Shown here piece by piece: positions 29,616 through 39,242 of a DNA stretch of 52,129 nt. The stretch is from positions 1-52,129 of the forward strand of contig NZ_LZIJ01000025.1 of NCBI RefSeq assembly GCF_001667115.1. Reading direction: 5' to 3'. The notes beneath the pieces are model-generated. The model did no database searches and was not told where the DNA came from. It saw nothing but the letters and a program-made list of their open reading frames with translations. Each line of letters opens with the position of its first letter. Position 1 is the stretch's first letter. Made by a program: the position numbers and the translations under genes. This stretch comes from Mycobacterium sp. 852002-51163_SCH5372311. GTDB taxonomy: Bacteria > Actinomycetota > Actinomycetes > Mycobacteriales > Mycobacteriaceae.

Positions 29616-30761
29616 GTGACCCAATCCGGCCCGCCCGCGACGCCGCGCGACCGGCGCGTGCGCGTGGCCGTCGTGTTCGGCGGGCGCAGCAACGAGCACG
29701 CTATTTCGTGTGTGTCCGCGGGCAGCATTTTGCGCAATCTAGACCCGGAGCGGTTCGAGCTGATCGCGGTGGGCATCACCCCCGAAGGGTCCTGGGTGCT
29801 CACCGACGGCGACCCGGATGCGCTGGCCATCACCAACCGGCAGTTGCCCGAGGTGACTTCCGAGTCGGGCACCGAGCTGGCGCTGCCGGCCGACCCGCGC
29901 CGCCGTGGCCAGTTGGTGTCGTTACCGGCCGGCGCCGGCCTGAAAGCCGGAGAGGTTTTGGCGTCGGTCGACGTGGTGTTCCCGGTACTGCACGGTCCGT
30001 ACGGCGAGGACGGCACCATCCAGGGGCTGCTCGAGCTGGCCGGCGTGCCCTACGTCGGCGCTGGTGTGCTGGCCAGTGCGGCGGGAATGGACAAAGAATT
30101 CACCAAGAAGTTGCTGGTCGCCGAGGGGCTGCCGGTTGGTCCGCATGCGGTGCTGAAGCCCTCCCGCCTCGCGTTGCAACCCGAGGAGCGCGAGCGGTTG
30201 GGCTTGCCGGTGTTCGTCAAACCCGCGCGCGGCGGCTCGTCGATCGGTGTGAGCCGGGTGTCGAGCTGGGACCAGTTGCCCGCCGCGGTCGCCGGCGCTC
30301 GTCGCCATGACCCGAAGGTGATCGTCGAGGCGGCGGTCAACGGCCGCGAGCTGGAGTGCGGTGTCCTCGAAATGCCTGACGGCACAGTGGAAGCCAGCAC
30401 TCTCGGCGAGATCCGGGTGGCCGGGGTACGCGGACGCGAGGACGCGTTCTACGACTTCGCGACCAAGTATCTCGACGACGCGGCCGAACTCGACGTGCCG
30501 GCCAAGGTCGACGACGAGGTGGCCGATGCGGTACGGGAACTGGCAATCCGGGCGTTTCGGGCGATCGACTGCCAGGGCCTGGCCCGGGTGGATTTCTTCC
30601 TCACCGAAGACGGACCGGTGATCAACGAAATCAACACGATGCCCGGCTTCACCACGATCTCGATGTACCCGCGGATGTGGGCGGCCAGTGGTGTCGACTA
30701 CCCAACACTGTTGGCCACCATGGTGGAAACGGCGCTGGCCCGCGGCGTGGGACTGCGCTAA
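29616..30761 (+). CDS. ddl: D-alanine--D-alanine ligase
   Basis: ATP-dependent formation of D-Ala-D-Ala for peptidoglycan; target of cycloserine. 381 residues (M. tuberculosis Ddl 373). [20 protein letters not shown] (residues 14-33) is the N-terminal signature with the catalytic Glu; [20 protein letters not shown] and [17 protein letters not shown] (ATP loop) follow, and the C-terminal metal site is [23 protein letters not shown] start at 29616. It converges with the DUF3515 gene, 21 bases apart. Confidence 0.96.
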   Translation: MTQSGPPATPRDRRVRVAVVFGGRSNEHAISCVSAGSILRNLDPERFELIAVGITPEGSWVLTDGDPDALAITNRQLPEVTSESGTELALPADPRRRGQLVSLPAGAGLKAGEVLASVDVVFPVLHGPYGEDGTIQGLLELAGVPYVGAGVLASAAGMDKEFTKKLLVAEGLPVGPHAVLKPSRLALQPEERERLGLPVFVKPARGGSSIGVSRVSSWDQLPAAVAGARRHDPKVIVEAAVNGRELECGVLEMPDGTVEASTLGEIRVAGVRGREDAFYDFATKYLDDAAELDVPAKVDDEVADAVRELAIRAFRAIDCQGLARVDFFLTEDGPVINEINTMPGFTTISMYPRMWAASGVDYPTLLATMVETALARGVGLR

Positions 30762-30782
30762 GAGGGCGCTGTCGCGCGGCGG

Positions 30783-31328
30783 CTAACGCGCCGGCGCCGG
30801 ATCGATGGGCACCGCGCCGACGGTGCGATCGATCACGTCCGAGAGCTCCTGAATCGGTGCCGGCCCGGATCCTGGCGGCAGCGTCAACGCCACATAGACC
30901 GGGCGGTCCACCGCATACCAGGTGGACCGGCCGGTGTCCCCTTCCGACTGCGCGTTCACCCGGAACCACTGCACCCGGTCGACCACCTGGATCGGGGAGC
31001 CCACCACGAAATCGGCCGGGCGGTCCAACCCGCAGCGCAGCACCACCGGCTCGCCGTCCGGCCCGGCCCGCCAGGCCGCGGCCCCGTCCGGCGCAGGTTG
31101 CGCCAACGGCGCGCGCTGATAGCTTCCGAGCCGCTGCGGCAGCGCCGCCGTCAGGGCTTTGCATGCAGGTGCGGCGGCCCGGGGCGCCGGAACGCCGGGA
31201 AGGGCAACGGGCTGCGGTGGTGCCTCCCGATTGGCCGCGATGACCAGAATGACGCCGATTGCCGTCACGCCCAGCAGCGCCGCGGCAATGACAAGAGCGC
31301 GTGGCGGGCCGTCCGAGTCGACTGTCAC
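30783..31328 (-). CDS. DUF3515 membrane-anchored protein
   Basis: Counterpart of Rv2980, an actinobacterial family of unknown function. 181 residues. One N-terminal transmembrane segment (ALVIAAALLGVTAIGVILVI, residues 11-30), then an extracellular part with two Cys likely to form a disulfide (APACKALTAALP and VVLRCGLDRP). GTG start at 31328. It is divergent from thiL across 93 bases that include a TACACT -10-like box (31353-31358) oriented toward thiL. Confidence 0.82.
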   Translation of the reverse strand: MTVDSDGPPRALVIAAALLGVTAIGVILVIAANREAPPQPVALPGVPAPRAAAPACKALTAALPQRLGSYQRAPLAQPAPDGAAAWRAGPDGEPVVLRCGLDRPADFVVGSPIQVVDRVQWFRVNAQSEGDTGRSTWYAVDRPVYVALTLPPGSGPAPIQELSDVIDRTVGAVPIDPAPAR

Positions 31329-31421
31329 CTGCGTGGCTACCTCGGACTCTCATACACTGGCGCGGTCCGCCCGGGCGGGCAGGGACCAAACTTACCCGAG
31401 GCCCTTGCGGTTGGAGGTGGC

Positions 31422-32384
31422 GTGCGCGACGACACAGCAGGGCAGCCTTCGACGCTGCAGCAGCTCGGTGAGTTCGCGGTGATCCGGCGTTTGGCGCAGG
31501 GCCGCCGGCAACCCGCCGCAGTGCTGCTGGGCCCCGGCGACGATGCGGCGGTGGTGTCCGCCGGCGACGGTCGCACGCTGGTGTCGACCGATGTGCTGGT
31601 GCAGGACCGCCACTTTCGGCTGGACTGGTCGACACCGCACGACGTCGGCCGCAAGGCGATCGCGCAGAATGCCGCCGACATCGAAGCGATGGGCGGGCGG
31701 CCGACCGCGTTCGTGGTGGGGTTCGGAGCGCCTGGGGACACCCCGGCGCATCAGGTGGATGCGCTTGCCGACGGGATGTGGGACGAGGCGCAGCGGATCG
31801 GTGCCGGCATCGCGGGCGGGGATCTGGTCAGCTGTCCGCAGTGGGTGCTGTCGGTGACCGTGCTGGGCGAGCTCGACGGCCGCGCGCCGGTGCTGAGATC
31901 AGGGGCGAAGGCCGGCTCAACGCTGGCCGTCGCGGGTGAGCTTGGTCGTTCGGCGGCCGGTCATGCCTTGTGGCACAACGGAATCGATCAGTTCGACGAA
32001 CTACGGCGGCGCCACCTTGTGCCGCAACCGCCTTATGGCCAGGGAGCTTCGGCCGCAGCCGCCGGGGCAGAGGCGATGATCGACGTGTCCGACGGCTTGA
32101 TCGCCGACCTGCGACATGTCGCCGAGGCTTCGGCGGTGGGCATCGACCTGTCCGCGGCGGCGCTGACGGCAGACCGCGATGCGCTGGCAGCGGCCGCTGC
32201 GGCGGTGGGCGCCGACCCGTGGCCGTGGGTGCTGGGCGGCGGCGAAGACCATGCGCTGGTCGCCTGTTTCGGCGGGCTGGTGCCCGACGGTTGGCGCGTC
32301 ATCGGGCGAGTGCTCGACAGCCCGGCCCGGGTGCTCGTGGACGGCGAGCAATGGAAAGGGTACGCGGGTTGGGAATCGTTTTGA
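31422..32384 (+). CDS. thiL: Thiamine-monophosphate kinase
   Basis: Phosphorylates thiamine monophosphate to the active diphosphate cofactor (ThDP), which ilvB and other enzymes need. The GTG at 31422 gives 320 residues (M. tuberculosis 333; N-termini vary). GGAGG stands only four bases before it, and the long upstream frame overlaps the divergent gene. PurM-like fold: [33 protein letters not shown] (Mg and ATP), [33 protein letters not shown] and [16 protein letters not shown]. Confidence 0.93.
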   Translation: MRDDTAGQPSTLQQLGEFAVIRRLAQGRRQPAAVLLGPGDDAAVVSAGDGRTLVSTDVLVQDRHFRLDWSTPHDVGRKAIAQNAADIEAMGGRPTAFVVGFGAPGDTPAHQVDALADGMWDEAQRIGAGIAGGDLVSCPQWVLSVTVLGELDGRAPVLRSGAKAGSTLAVAGELGRSAAGHALWHNGIDQFDELRRRHLVPQPPYGQGASAAAAGAEAMIDVSDGLIADLRHVAEASAVGIDLSAAALTADRDALAAAAAAVGADPWPWVLGGGEDHALVACFGGLVPDGWRVIGRVLDSPARVLVDGEQWKGYAGWESF

Positions 32385-32401
32385 GCGGTTAGGGTGGCCC
32401 C

Positions 32402-32692
32402 GTGACCGTCTATGCGATCGCCCAGTTGAGGTTCACCGACCGGGCGGCCTACGACCGATACCAGGCCAGGTTCATGGAGGTGTTCCGTCGTCACCCGGGA
32501 ACACTGCTGGCCGCCGACGAGTCGCCGCAGGTCGTCGAGGGGGAGTGGGACCGCGAGAAGGTGGTGGTGATGTCGTTTCCCGACGAGGCCGCGTTCTACG
32601 GGTGGGCGCGATCGCCGGAGTACCAGGAGATCTCGAAGGATCGGCACGCTGGCGCGGACACAGTGGTGGTGCTCGCCAAAGGCCTGCAGTGA
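32402..32692 (+). CDS. DUF1330 family protein
   Basis: Small ferredoxin-like dimeric alpha/beta barrel protein of 96 residues; family of unknown function. Typical blocks: [20 protein letters not shown] (residues 4-23), [20 protein letters not shown] and [23 protein letters not shown] start at 32402, 17 bases after thiL. Its stop overlaps the ung start (GTGA), so the three genes appear coupled. I do not recall a gene between thiL and ung in M. tuberculosis. Confidence 0.85.
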   Translation: MTVYAIAQLRFTDRAAYDRYQARFMEVFRRHPGTLLAADESPQVVEGEWDREKVVVMSFPDEAAFYGWARSPEYQEISKDRHAGADTVVVLAKGLQ

Positions 32693-33372
32693 CCGCGCGC
32701 CCGCTGAGCGAACTGGTCGAGGCCGGCTGGGCCGCCGCGCTGGAACCCGCCGCCGAGCAGGTCGCTCAGATGGGAAGGTTCCTGCGCGACGAGCTCGCGG
32801 CCGGGCGCAGGTACCTGCCCGCCGGCCCGAACGTCTTGCGCGCCTTCACTTTCCCCTTCGACCAAGTGCGCGTACTGATCGTCGGGCAGGACCCCTATCC
32901 GACGCCGGGACATGCTGTGGGCCTCAGCTTTTCGGTGGCGCCCGACGTGAAGCCGTTGCCCCGCAGTCTGGCCAACATCTTCGACGAGTACACCGCCGAC
33001 CTCGGCCACCCTCAGCCCTCGTGCGGCGACCTGACGCCCTGGGCGCAGCGCGGTGTGCTGCTGCTGAACAGGGTGCTCACGGTGCGCCCCAGCAATCCGG
33101 CGTCGCATCGTGGCAAGGGCTGGGAAGCGGTCACCGAGTGCGCAATCCGGGCACTGGCAGCGCGCTCACAACCGATGGTGGCGATCCTGTGGGGGCGCGA
33201 CGCGTCGACCCTGAAGCCCATGCTGGCCGCGGGCAAGTGCGTGGCCATCGAGTCGCCGCACCCCTCACCGCTGTCGGCTTCGCGGGGGTTCTTCGGCTCG
33301 CGTCCGTTCAGCCGTGCCAACGAATTGCTCACGGGGATGGGCGCCGACCCGATCGACTGGCGACTGCCCTGA
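32689..33372 (+). CDS. ung: Uracil-DNA glycosylase, family 1
   Basis: Removes uracil from DNA, important in a high-GC genome where cytosine deamination is frequent. 227 residues, the same as M. tuberculosis Ung. The catalytic water-activating Asp is D68 in [18 protein letters not shown]; the Leu/His loop is [18 protein letters not shown] near the C-terminus. The start is the GTG that overlaps the DUF1330 stop; the frame is open further upstream but overlaps that gene entirely. Followed by a TRIT-like hairpin. Confidence 0.96.
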   Translation: MTARPLSELVEAGWAAALEPAAEQVAQMGRFLRDELAAGRRYLPAGPNVLRAFTFPFDQVRVLIVGQDPYPTPGHAVGLSFSVAPDVKPLPRSLANIFDEYTADLGHPQPSCGDLTPWAQRGVLLLNRVLTVRPSNPASHRGKGWEAVTECAIRALAARSQPMVAILWGRDASTLKPMLAAGKCVAIESPHPSPLSASRGFFGSRPFSRANELLTGMGADPIDWRLP

Positions 33373-33380
33373 ATTGGTGC

Positions 33381-33438
33381 CGAGCAGACGCAAAATCGCA
33401 CGCGCAGGGCAATTTTTGTGCGACTCTGCGTCTGCTCG
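33381..33438. terminator. TRIT-like bidirectional hairpin after ung
   Basis: Arms 33381-33401 and 33418-33438 pair over 21 positions with two mismatches; the loop is 16 bases. The first arm begins CGAGCAGACGCAAAA, identical to the hairpin at 6254. It separates the convergent ung and response-regulator genes. Confidence 0.75.
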
Positions 33439-33445
33439 CGAGGAA

Positions 33446-34120
33446 TCAGCGCGGGGCGACGATGCCGTTGTCGTAGGCATAGACGATCGCCGCGGCGCGG
33501 TCGCGCAGGCCGAGCTTGCCGAAGATCCGGCCGATGTGGCTTTTGACGGTGACGCCCGAGATGCACAGTTCGTCCGCAATCTCGTTGTTGGAGAAGCCTT
33601 TTCCGATCAAAGTGAGCACGTCGAGTTCGCGCGCGGTGAGCTCGGCGAGGTCGTTCCGGTGCTTATCCAAGGGCCCAGGGGCCGCTTTGCGGTACGTGCT
33701 GAGCACGCGGGAGGTGACCGCGGGGTCCAGATAACTGTCCCCTCTGGCGACGGCCCGCACGGCGCGGATCAGCTCCTCCGCGGAAGAGTCCTTGAGCACA
33801 AAGCCCGCCGCCCCGGCCCGCAGTGCTCCGGAGAGCAGCTCGTCCTCGTTGAATGTCGTCAGCGCCAGCACCGGCGGCACCCCGCCCAGCCGGCGCGTCG
33901 CCTCGATGCCGTCGACCCGTCGCATCCGCAGGTCCATCACCACGACATCGGGCTGGTGCTCGGCGACCGCCGCGGGTACTTCGTCGCCGTCGGCGCATTC
34001 GGCGACGATGGTGAAACCGTCTTTGCGGCGCAGGATTCGGCGCAGTCCGGAGCGCACCAGATCCTGGTCGTCGACGAGCAGCACCGCAACTTCCGGTGTT
34101 TCAGGGACATTGAAGCTCAC
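33446..34120 (-). CDS. NarL/FixJ-type response regulator
   Basis: Two-component regulator, 224 residues from the GTG at 34120, whose GTGA overlaps the kinase stop; upstream in-frame starts would run into the kinase. Receiver domain 10-125 with acidic pair D17 D18, phosphorylation site D63 (VVVMDLRM), T88 and K110. The C-terminal LuxR helix-turn-helix (LTARELDVLTLIGKGFSNNE…ISGVTVKSHIGRIFGKLGL) spans about 155-212. It is cotranscribed with the kinase upstream. A likely target is the divergent small-protein/MmpL pair, by position only. Confidence 0.92.
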   Translation of the reverse strand: MSFNVPETPEVAVLLVDDQDLVRSGLRRILRRKDGFTIVAECADGDEVPAAVAEHQPDVVVMDLRMRRVDGIEATRRLGGVPPVLALTTFNEDELLSGALRAGAAGFVLKDSSAEELIRAVRAVARGDSYLDPAVTSRVLSTYRKAAPGPLDKHRNDLAELTARELDVLTLIGKGFSNNEIADELCISGVTVKSHIGRIFGKLGLRDRAAAIVYAYDNGIVAPR

Positions 34121-35340
34121 GACTGGTGACACCACCACGGTCGCCATCCGGGGCTGCCGTCCTCGAGCGGTATCTCGGCGTTCACCGACCACCCGTCCGG
34201 ACTCGGGCCGGCCTCGATGGCTCCGCCGAGCAACTCGACGCGCTGACGCATGCCGCGCAGTCCGCGCCCCTCAGTGTCGGCGGCCGCAACCGCGGCAGGC
34301 AGCCGGGTGTTGACGGCCAGTTTGGCTGATGCAGCTGAAATATCAAGCACCACAGATGATCTGGAGTCAGGTGCATGCTTGGCGATGTTGGCCAGCGATT
34401 CCTGGGTGATGCGATACAGGGCAAGGCCGACCGCGGCCGACACGCGGCTGGTCGGGCCGTCGATGCGCAGCGTGACGGCCACCCCCGCCCGCTCGAAATC
34501 CTCGACGAGCACGCCGATGTCATCGATGCCGGGCTCAGGGGCGGGCGCGGCTTTCTTGGTGCCGTGCGGCCCCGTGTCGAGCAGACCGACGGTGCGCCGG
34601 ATGTCGGCCATCGCCTGCCGGCCAAGCCGCTCGGCCTGCTCGAGTGCCTCGATCGCGTCGTCGACGTCGCGATCCTGCTGCAGCGCGCGGCGTGCGCCGG
34701 TGACGTGCAGCAGCGTGACCGAAAGCGAGTGGGCGATGACGTCGTGCACTTCGCGGGCGATACGCCGTCGTTCGTCGGCCGCGGCGTGCTCGGCCAACAC
34801 CTCCTGCGCCTTGATCTGTTGCGCCAACAGCACCCGCTGAGTGTGCATGAGATAGCCGATCAGCCAGCCGCCGACGACGAACAACAGATACAGCGCCACC
34901 ACATCCAGGCGATGCAGCGCGGACGCGGTGAGTAGCAGCGCGGCCGACGACAGGGCGGCCAGGAAGCCACCGACACCGGAGGTCAACGTTCCTACGAGGC
35001 CGACCATCAACACCAGCAGGGCCGGCGCGAAATCGGCACGAATCGGCGTCGACGTGGCAAACAGCATCACCGCCGTGGCCGCCGACCAGGCGAACCACAT
35101 CAGCGCCGGGCGGAATTTCATGTTGAAAAAGAAGAACGCCAAAAGCGGCGCGAGGGCTATCACGGACGCCACCAGGACGCCGGCCAGATCGGCCGCGGGC
35201 CGTTGCAGCACCGCGATCGCCCCGGCGAACAGCAAAAGCCCGTCGGTGACGATCACGAACGGCCAGGTGATGCCGGCGGGTATCAACTCTCCCCGCTGAC
35301 GCAACCTCTCCCGCACGAAGCCCGTGACGGAACGCAACAT
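34117..35340 (-). CDS. NarL-type sensor histidine kinase
   Basis: HisKA_3 family membrane kinase. The start at 35340 (MLRSVTGFVRERLRQRGELI) gives 407 residues; the frame is open 35 codons further, to 35445, with a Pro-rich stretch and no ribosome site, so the start is uncertain. About five or six transmembrane segments lie between residues 25 and 165 (FVIVTDGLLLFAGAIAVL … VALYLLFVVGGWLIGYLM) with no large sensory loop, so it probably senses within the membrane. The phospho-accepting His is in REVHDVIAHSLSVTLLHV; ATP-binding parts are QESLANIAKHAP (N box) and GRGLRGMRQRVELLGG (G box). Confidence 0.88.
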   Translation of the reverse strand: MLRSVTGFVRERLRQRGELIPAGITWPFVIVTDGLLLFAGAIAVLQRPAADLAGVLVASVIALAPLLAFFFFNMKFRPALMWFAWSAATAVMLFATSTPIRADFAPALLVLMVGLVGTLTSGVGGFLAALSSAALLLTASALHRLDVVALYLLFVVGGWLIGYLMHTQRVLLAQQIKAQEVLAEHAAADERRRIAREVHDVIAHSLSVTLLHVTGARRALQQDRDVDDAIEALEQAERLGRQAMADIRRTVGLLDTGPHGTKKAAPAPEPGIDDIGVLVEDFERAGVAVTLRIDGPTSRVSAAVGLALYRITQESLANIAKHAPDSRSSVVLDISAASAKLAVNTRLPAAVAAADTEGRGLRGMRQRVELLGGAIEAGPSPDGWSVNAEIPLEDGSPGWRPWWCHQS

Positions 35341-35484
35341 CGTCCAATCGTAAAAGAGCCCGGCGGCCGGCACATCATCCTCGGGTATGCCTCCCGGCGG
35401 TTCGGCCTCATACCGTGGTAGGAGCCAAAGACCGAACCCCGGCACGACGCGCGGCAGCGGCCCACATTCCTAACGTTTCCGGTT

Positions 35485-35865
35485 ATGACATGGAAACTGC
35501 TGCACGAGCGCATGGCCTTCATGGCCGAATTGATCCAGGCCGCCGAGACTGACCCGGAGGCGGCACTTGACCTGGCCGACAAGGGATCCGAAGTCTCCCG
35601 GCTATTCGGCGGTGAGGAGGGGCTGCTGCTCTCACTGCGGCAGCGCTGGCTGATGATGCTGTACGCGAAGCTGGATCAGGCGGACTACGACGGTCTTACG
35701 GCCGAAGAGGCCAGAGCCGAGCTGGCCGCTGCCAACCCTGGACTGCACGCATTGTTGGGCATCGCTTCCCGACGCTCGCTGCGGCTGCGCATGCTGGCCC
35801 GAGGTGAGCACCGGGTCGTGGATCTCTTCGACGGATCGTTGAGCGATCGGCAGACCGTTGCGTGA
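35485..35865 (+). CDS. Small protein of unknown function coupled to MmpL
   Basis: 126 residues, predicted mostly helical, acidic in the first half and Arg-rich at 95-110 (RRSLRLRMLARGEHR). No signal peptide, membrane segment, cysteine or familiar motif is visible. ATG at 35485; TAACGT (35471-35476) could be the -10 of a leaderless transcript. Its stop overlaps the mmpL start by eight bases (TTGCGTGA), so the pair is translationally coupled. It diverges from the sensor kinase. It might be an accessory or regulatory partner of the transporter, but this rests on position alone. Confidence 0.7.
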   Translation: MTWKLLHERMAFMAELIQAAETDPEAALDLADKGSEVSRLFGGEEGLLLSLRQRWLMMLYAKLDQADYDGLTAEEARAELAAANPGLHALLGIASRRSLRLRMLARGEHRVVDLFDGSLSDRQTVA

Positions 35866-38743
35866 CCAGAAGGCAAGGCGATACGCGATTTTGGTGGTCG
35901 GTCTCTGGGTGCTGGCGGCGGCAGTCGGCAATCTGGCTGTGCCGCAATTGGAGCGGGTCGTCGAGTCGCACTCGCGCTCCTTCATGCCCGCCCACGCGCC
36001 CAGCTCGGTCGCCGCCACCCGTGCCGCCGAGCTGTTCGGGCAAACCCCCAGTAACAACTTCATTTTCGTGGTGCTGGAACGGAATGCGCCGCTGACGGCA
36101 CAGGACCGCAAGTTCTACGACGCGTTGACGGCGGCACTGGAATCCGATCACCGGCACGTGTATTCGGTGACGGACCTGTGGTCACAACCCGCGACCGCCG
36201 CGGGCGCGCAAAGCCGCGACGGGCATGCGGTCAGCGTCATGGTTCGGCTCGCCGGAATGCTCGGCACCTCCCGGGCGCGCGATTCGGTGGACTCCGTGCG
36301 CAATACCGTCGCCGCCCTGTCGCCACCGGCGGGCCTGCACGCTCACGTTACGGGCCCCGGCGCCACGATCGTGGACGAATTCGCCGCCATCGACCGGCAG
36401 ATGCTGTCGATCACCGCGGCAACCATCGCCCTCATTTTGGTGCTGCTGCTGGTGGTGTATCGGTCACCGATCGCTGCGGCGATCCCACTGATATCGGTCG
36501 GTCTGGCGCTGGCGGTTGCTCGCTGGATCGTTGCGGCCCTTGGGTTGTCCGGCACTGTGGAGGTGTCGCTGTTCTCGGTGGCATTGATGGCTGCCATGAC
36601 ATTGGGCGCCGGCACCGACTACGCGATCTTTCTCGTCGGCCGCTATCAGGAGGGCCGGCGCGGTGGTGTGGCGCCAGCGCAGGCGCTGACCGACGCCTAC
36701 CGTGCGGTCGCTCCGGTAATCGTCGGGTCGGCGCTGACCGTGTCGGTGGCGCTGGCATGCCTGAGCTTCGCCGAGGTGGGCATGTTTCGCAGTGCCGGAA
36801 TACCCTGTGCGGTAGGGATTCTCGCGACAATGGTGGCATCCCTGACGCTCACGCCCGCGCTGATGGCCTTGGCGGTGCGTCGCGAACTGCTCGAACCACG
36901 GCCGTCGAAGACGGCGCGGCGCTGGCGGCGCGTCGGAGCCGCGGTGGCGCGCTGGCCCGGGCCGATCCTGACCTCCGCCGGCGCTGTGATCGTGTTGGTG
37001 GCGCTACCACTCGTGAGCCTTCGGGTCGGCTGGAATGAGCCGGCCGCCACTCCTGCTGACGCCGAATCCAGTCGTGGCTACGCGGCCACCGATCGGCATT
37101 TCGCGGCCAACTGGTTATTACCCGACGTCGTCACCATTCAGGCCGACCATGACCTGCGCAGCCCGGCCGGGCTGATCGCCATCGAGCGGATCACCCGTCA
37201 GATCATGGCCGTACCGGGGGTACGGATGGTGCAATCGGCCAGCCGTCCCGACGGCAAGGTGCCCGAGCAGGCGACGCTGAGCTATCAGGCCGGGACGGTC
37301 GGCCGTCAGTTCAACGAGGCGGTGGACTCGTTGACCCAGCGGCTGCGCCGGGTTTCCGAGCTGGACGACGCGCTGGCGCAAACCCAGTCGGCGGTGAGCC
37401 AGCTCGGCGGCGGACTGCGCGGCGGCAGCGCGGGCCTGGCCGAGATGTCCGGGGCCGCAACCGATATGCGCGCCGGACTCGAAGGAGTCCAACGGTCTGC
37501 CACCACGGTATCGAGCTATCTGGACCCACTGCGCGACTTCGTCGCGCGCACCCCGGACTGCGCCGCTAATCCGTTGTGCGCGACCGTCAACCGGATACTG
37601 GAACCTGTCGACGGCCTGCTGCAGACCTCGACGCGCCTCGGCGACGGCGCCGCCAAGCTGACCGGTGGGTCGAACACCGCCGCCCAGGCGCTGGCGGGCA
37701 TGCCGCAAGCCGTGGCATCGATGAACAACGCACTGGCGCAAGCACGTTCGGCCACCCACGACTTGCTCGGGCTGAGTGATGCGATCGGGCCACAGCTGCG
37801 GCAGCTGACCGACTACCTCAGCGAGATCGACACCCAGTTCCAGGGCAGCGCGGCGTCGGGCTTCTACCTGCCGCAGCGAGCGCTGTCCGATCCGCGCTAC
37901 ACCGAGGTCCTGCGCAAACTCGTCTCCGCGGACGGCCGTGCCACCTATCTACTGGTCTACGGCGACGGCGACGAGTGGGGCAGCGACGGCGCCACCCGGG
38001 CAGAGCAGGTGCGCACCGCGATCAAAGAGGCCACCAAGGAGGGCACGCTGACCCCGACGGGAATCGACCTGGCCGGCGTCGGGCCCGCGACCGCCGACTT
38101 GCAGCGATCCGTCGGCCGCGACACGGCGCTGCTGGTGGGGGCCGCGCTGGTGCTGATCTTCCTGATCGTCATGACGATGCTGCGCAGCCCGGTCGCGGGG
38201 CTGGTGGTCGTCGGCACGGTCGTCGCGTCGTATGCATCGGCGCTGGGTGCCAGTGTGCTGATCTGGCAGTACCTGCTGCACCAACCGCTGCATTGGGCCG
38301 TCGCGCCCATCGCCTTCATCGCGTTGATTGCCGTCGGCGCGGATTACAACCTGCTGCTGGCCTTACGGATCAAGCACGAAGCGGCAGCGGGCCTCAAGAC
38401 GGGGATCATCCGGGCCTTCGGCGGGACCGGTGGCGTGGTCACCACCGCGGGCATCGTCTTCGGGATCACCATGCTGGCACTCCTCGCCAGCAGTGTGCTC
38501 AGCATCGCGCAGGTGGGCACCACCATTGCCGTCGGCCTGTTGATGGACACCCTGGTGGTGCGGGCGCTGGTGGTCCCGTCCATCGTGGCGCTGCTCGGCC
38601 GATGGTTCTGGTGGCCGCGGAAGGTGACGGTGAAGCGTCGGTCGAGACCGTCTGGCCACGCGCAGCCTGGCGATTCGGTGGCTGTCTCGTCGGCGCCGGC
38701 ACGGCAAGGGGCTGACCGAAGCAACCTCACGTTCCGAGACTGA
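35858..38743 (+). CDS. MmpL-family RND transporter
   Basis: 961-residue inner-membrane exporter of the mycobacterial membrane protein large family, which move lipids or siderophores using the proton gradient. Start TTG at 35858 (MRDQKARRYAILVVGLWVLA); no ATG or GTG lies upstream in frame. Layout: TM1 (12-30), periplasmic domain 1, TM2-6 with the Asp-Tyr pair in GAGTDYAIFLVGRYQEGRR, TM7, periplasmic domain 2 with a helical part (about 480-640), TM8-12 with the second Asp-Tyr pair in IAVGADYNLLLALRIK. The short cytoplasmic tail lacks the long extension of MmpL3. No MmpS partner is seen; the cargo is unknown. Confidence 0.93.
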   Translation: MRDQKARRYAILVVGLWVLAAAVGNLAVPQLERVVESHSRSFMPAHAPSSVAATRAAELFGQTPSNNFIFVVLERNAPLTAQDRKFYDALTAALESDHRHVYSVTDLWSQPATAAGAQSRDGHAVSVMVRLAGMLGTSRARDSVDSVRNTVAALSPPAGLHAHVTGPGATIVDEFAAIDRQMLSITAATIALILVLLLVVYRSPIAAAIPLISVGLALAVARWIVAALGLSGTVEVSLFSVALMAAMTLGAGTDYAIFLVGRYQEGRRGGVAPAQALTDAYRAVAPVIVGSALTVSVALACLSFAEVGMFRSAGIPCAVGILATMVASLTLTPALMALAVRRELLEPRPSKTARRWRRVGAAVARWPGPILTSAGAVIVLVALPLVSLRVGWNEPAATPADAESSRGYAATDRHFAANWLLPDVVTIQADHDLRSPAGLIAIERITRQIMAVPGVRMVQSASRPDGKVPEQATLSYQAGTVGRQFNEAVDSLTQRLRRVSELDDALAQTQSAVSQLGGGLRGGSAGLAEMSGAATDMRAGLEGVQRSATTVSSYLDPLRDFVARTPDCAANPLCATVNRILEPVDGLLQTSTRLGDGAAKLTGGSNTAAQALAGMPQAVASMNNALAQARSATHDLLGLSDAIGPQLRQLTDYLSEIDTQFQGSAASGFYLPQRALSDPRYTEVLRKLVSADGRATYLLVYGDGDEWGSDGATRAEQVRTAIKEATKEGTLTPTGIDLAGVGPATADLQRSVGRDTALLVGAALVLIFLIVMTMLRSPVAGLVVVGTVVASYASALGASVLIWQYLLHQPLHWAVAPIAFIALIAVGADYNLLLALRIKHEAAAGLKTGIIRAFGGTGGVVTTAGIVFGITMLALLASSVLSIAQVGTTIAVGLLMDTLVVRALVVPSIVALLGRWFWWPRKVTVKRRSRPSGHAQPGDSVAVSSAPARQGADRSNLTFRD

Positions 38744-38835
38744 AACTACGTACGCTCGCTCCGGCGCGTCGTGTGCGTGTTTGCAGTGTCGCGGTTGAGT
38801 GCCGGGCGTCGACGGTCACGCCACTAGCGCGGTGT

Positions 38836-39030
38836 TCAGCCGCGGACGACCTTGCCGGCCTTGATGCAGGAGGTGCACACGTTGAGCCGCTTCTTGTTGC
38901 CGCCGGGACGTGTCACCACGTGCACGGTCTGAACGTTGGGGTCCCACCGGCGGCTGGTGCGGCGGTGGGAGTGCGACACCGACTTGCCGAAGCCGGGGCC
39001 TTTCCCGCAGATATCGCACACAGCGGCCAT
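38836..39030 (-). CDS. rpmB: 50S ribosomal protein L28 (zinc-binding form)
   Basis: 64 residues, MAAVCDICGKGPGFGKSVSH… to …SCIKAGKVVRG. The two CxxC pairs (CDIC near the start and CTSC near the end) make this the C+ form that binds zinc. ATG at 39030 with GAGGAG seven bases upstream; the longer frame to 39207 is not needed. Divergent from the DAK gene across 212 bases, which hold promoters but no other clear feature; 92 bases separate it from the end of mmpL. Confidence 0.95.
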   Translation of the reverse strand: MAAVCDICGKGPGFGKSVSHSHRRTSRRWDPNVQTVHVVTRPGGNKKRLNVCTSCIKAGKVVRG

Positions 39031-39242
39031 TCTGAGCTCCTCAAACCTTCTGGGATCCGGTGTCTTTCCGGTGTCTTGGGCGTCCGGCAACCAACCCGGA
39101 CCGGCCGGGCCGTCCCAGGATAGCCGGGGTCGGCGGCAACCGCCAAAACGCTGCACCGCGGCGGCTGCGTCATGAGCTGTGCTGTCACCGCCGCTGGCTA
39201 GGCTCAACGCACGGGGCCGGCGCGCAGGGAGGAGGGTCAGCG

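Noticed and set aside
31098..31421. Upstream extension of the thiL frame
   Set aside because: It lies over the divergent DUF3515 gene; the GTG at 31422 follows GGAGG and begins the conserved part.
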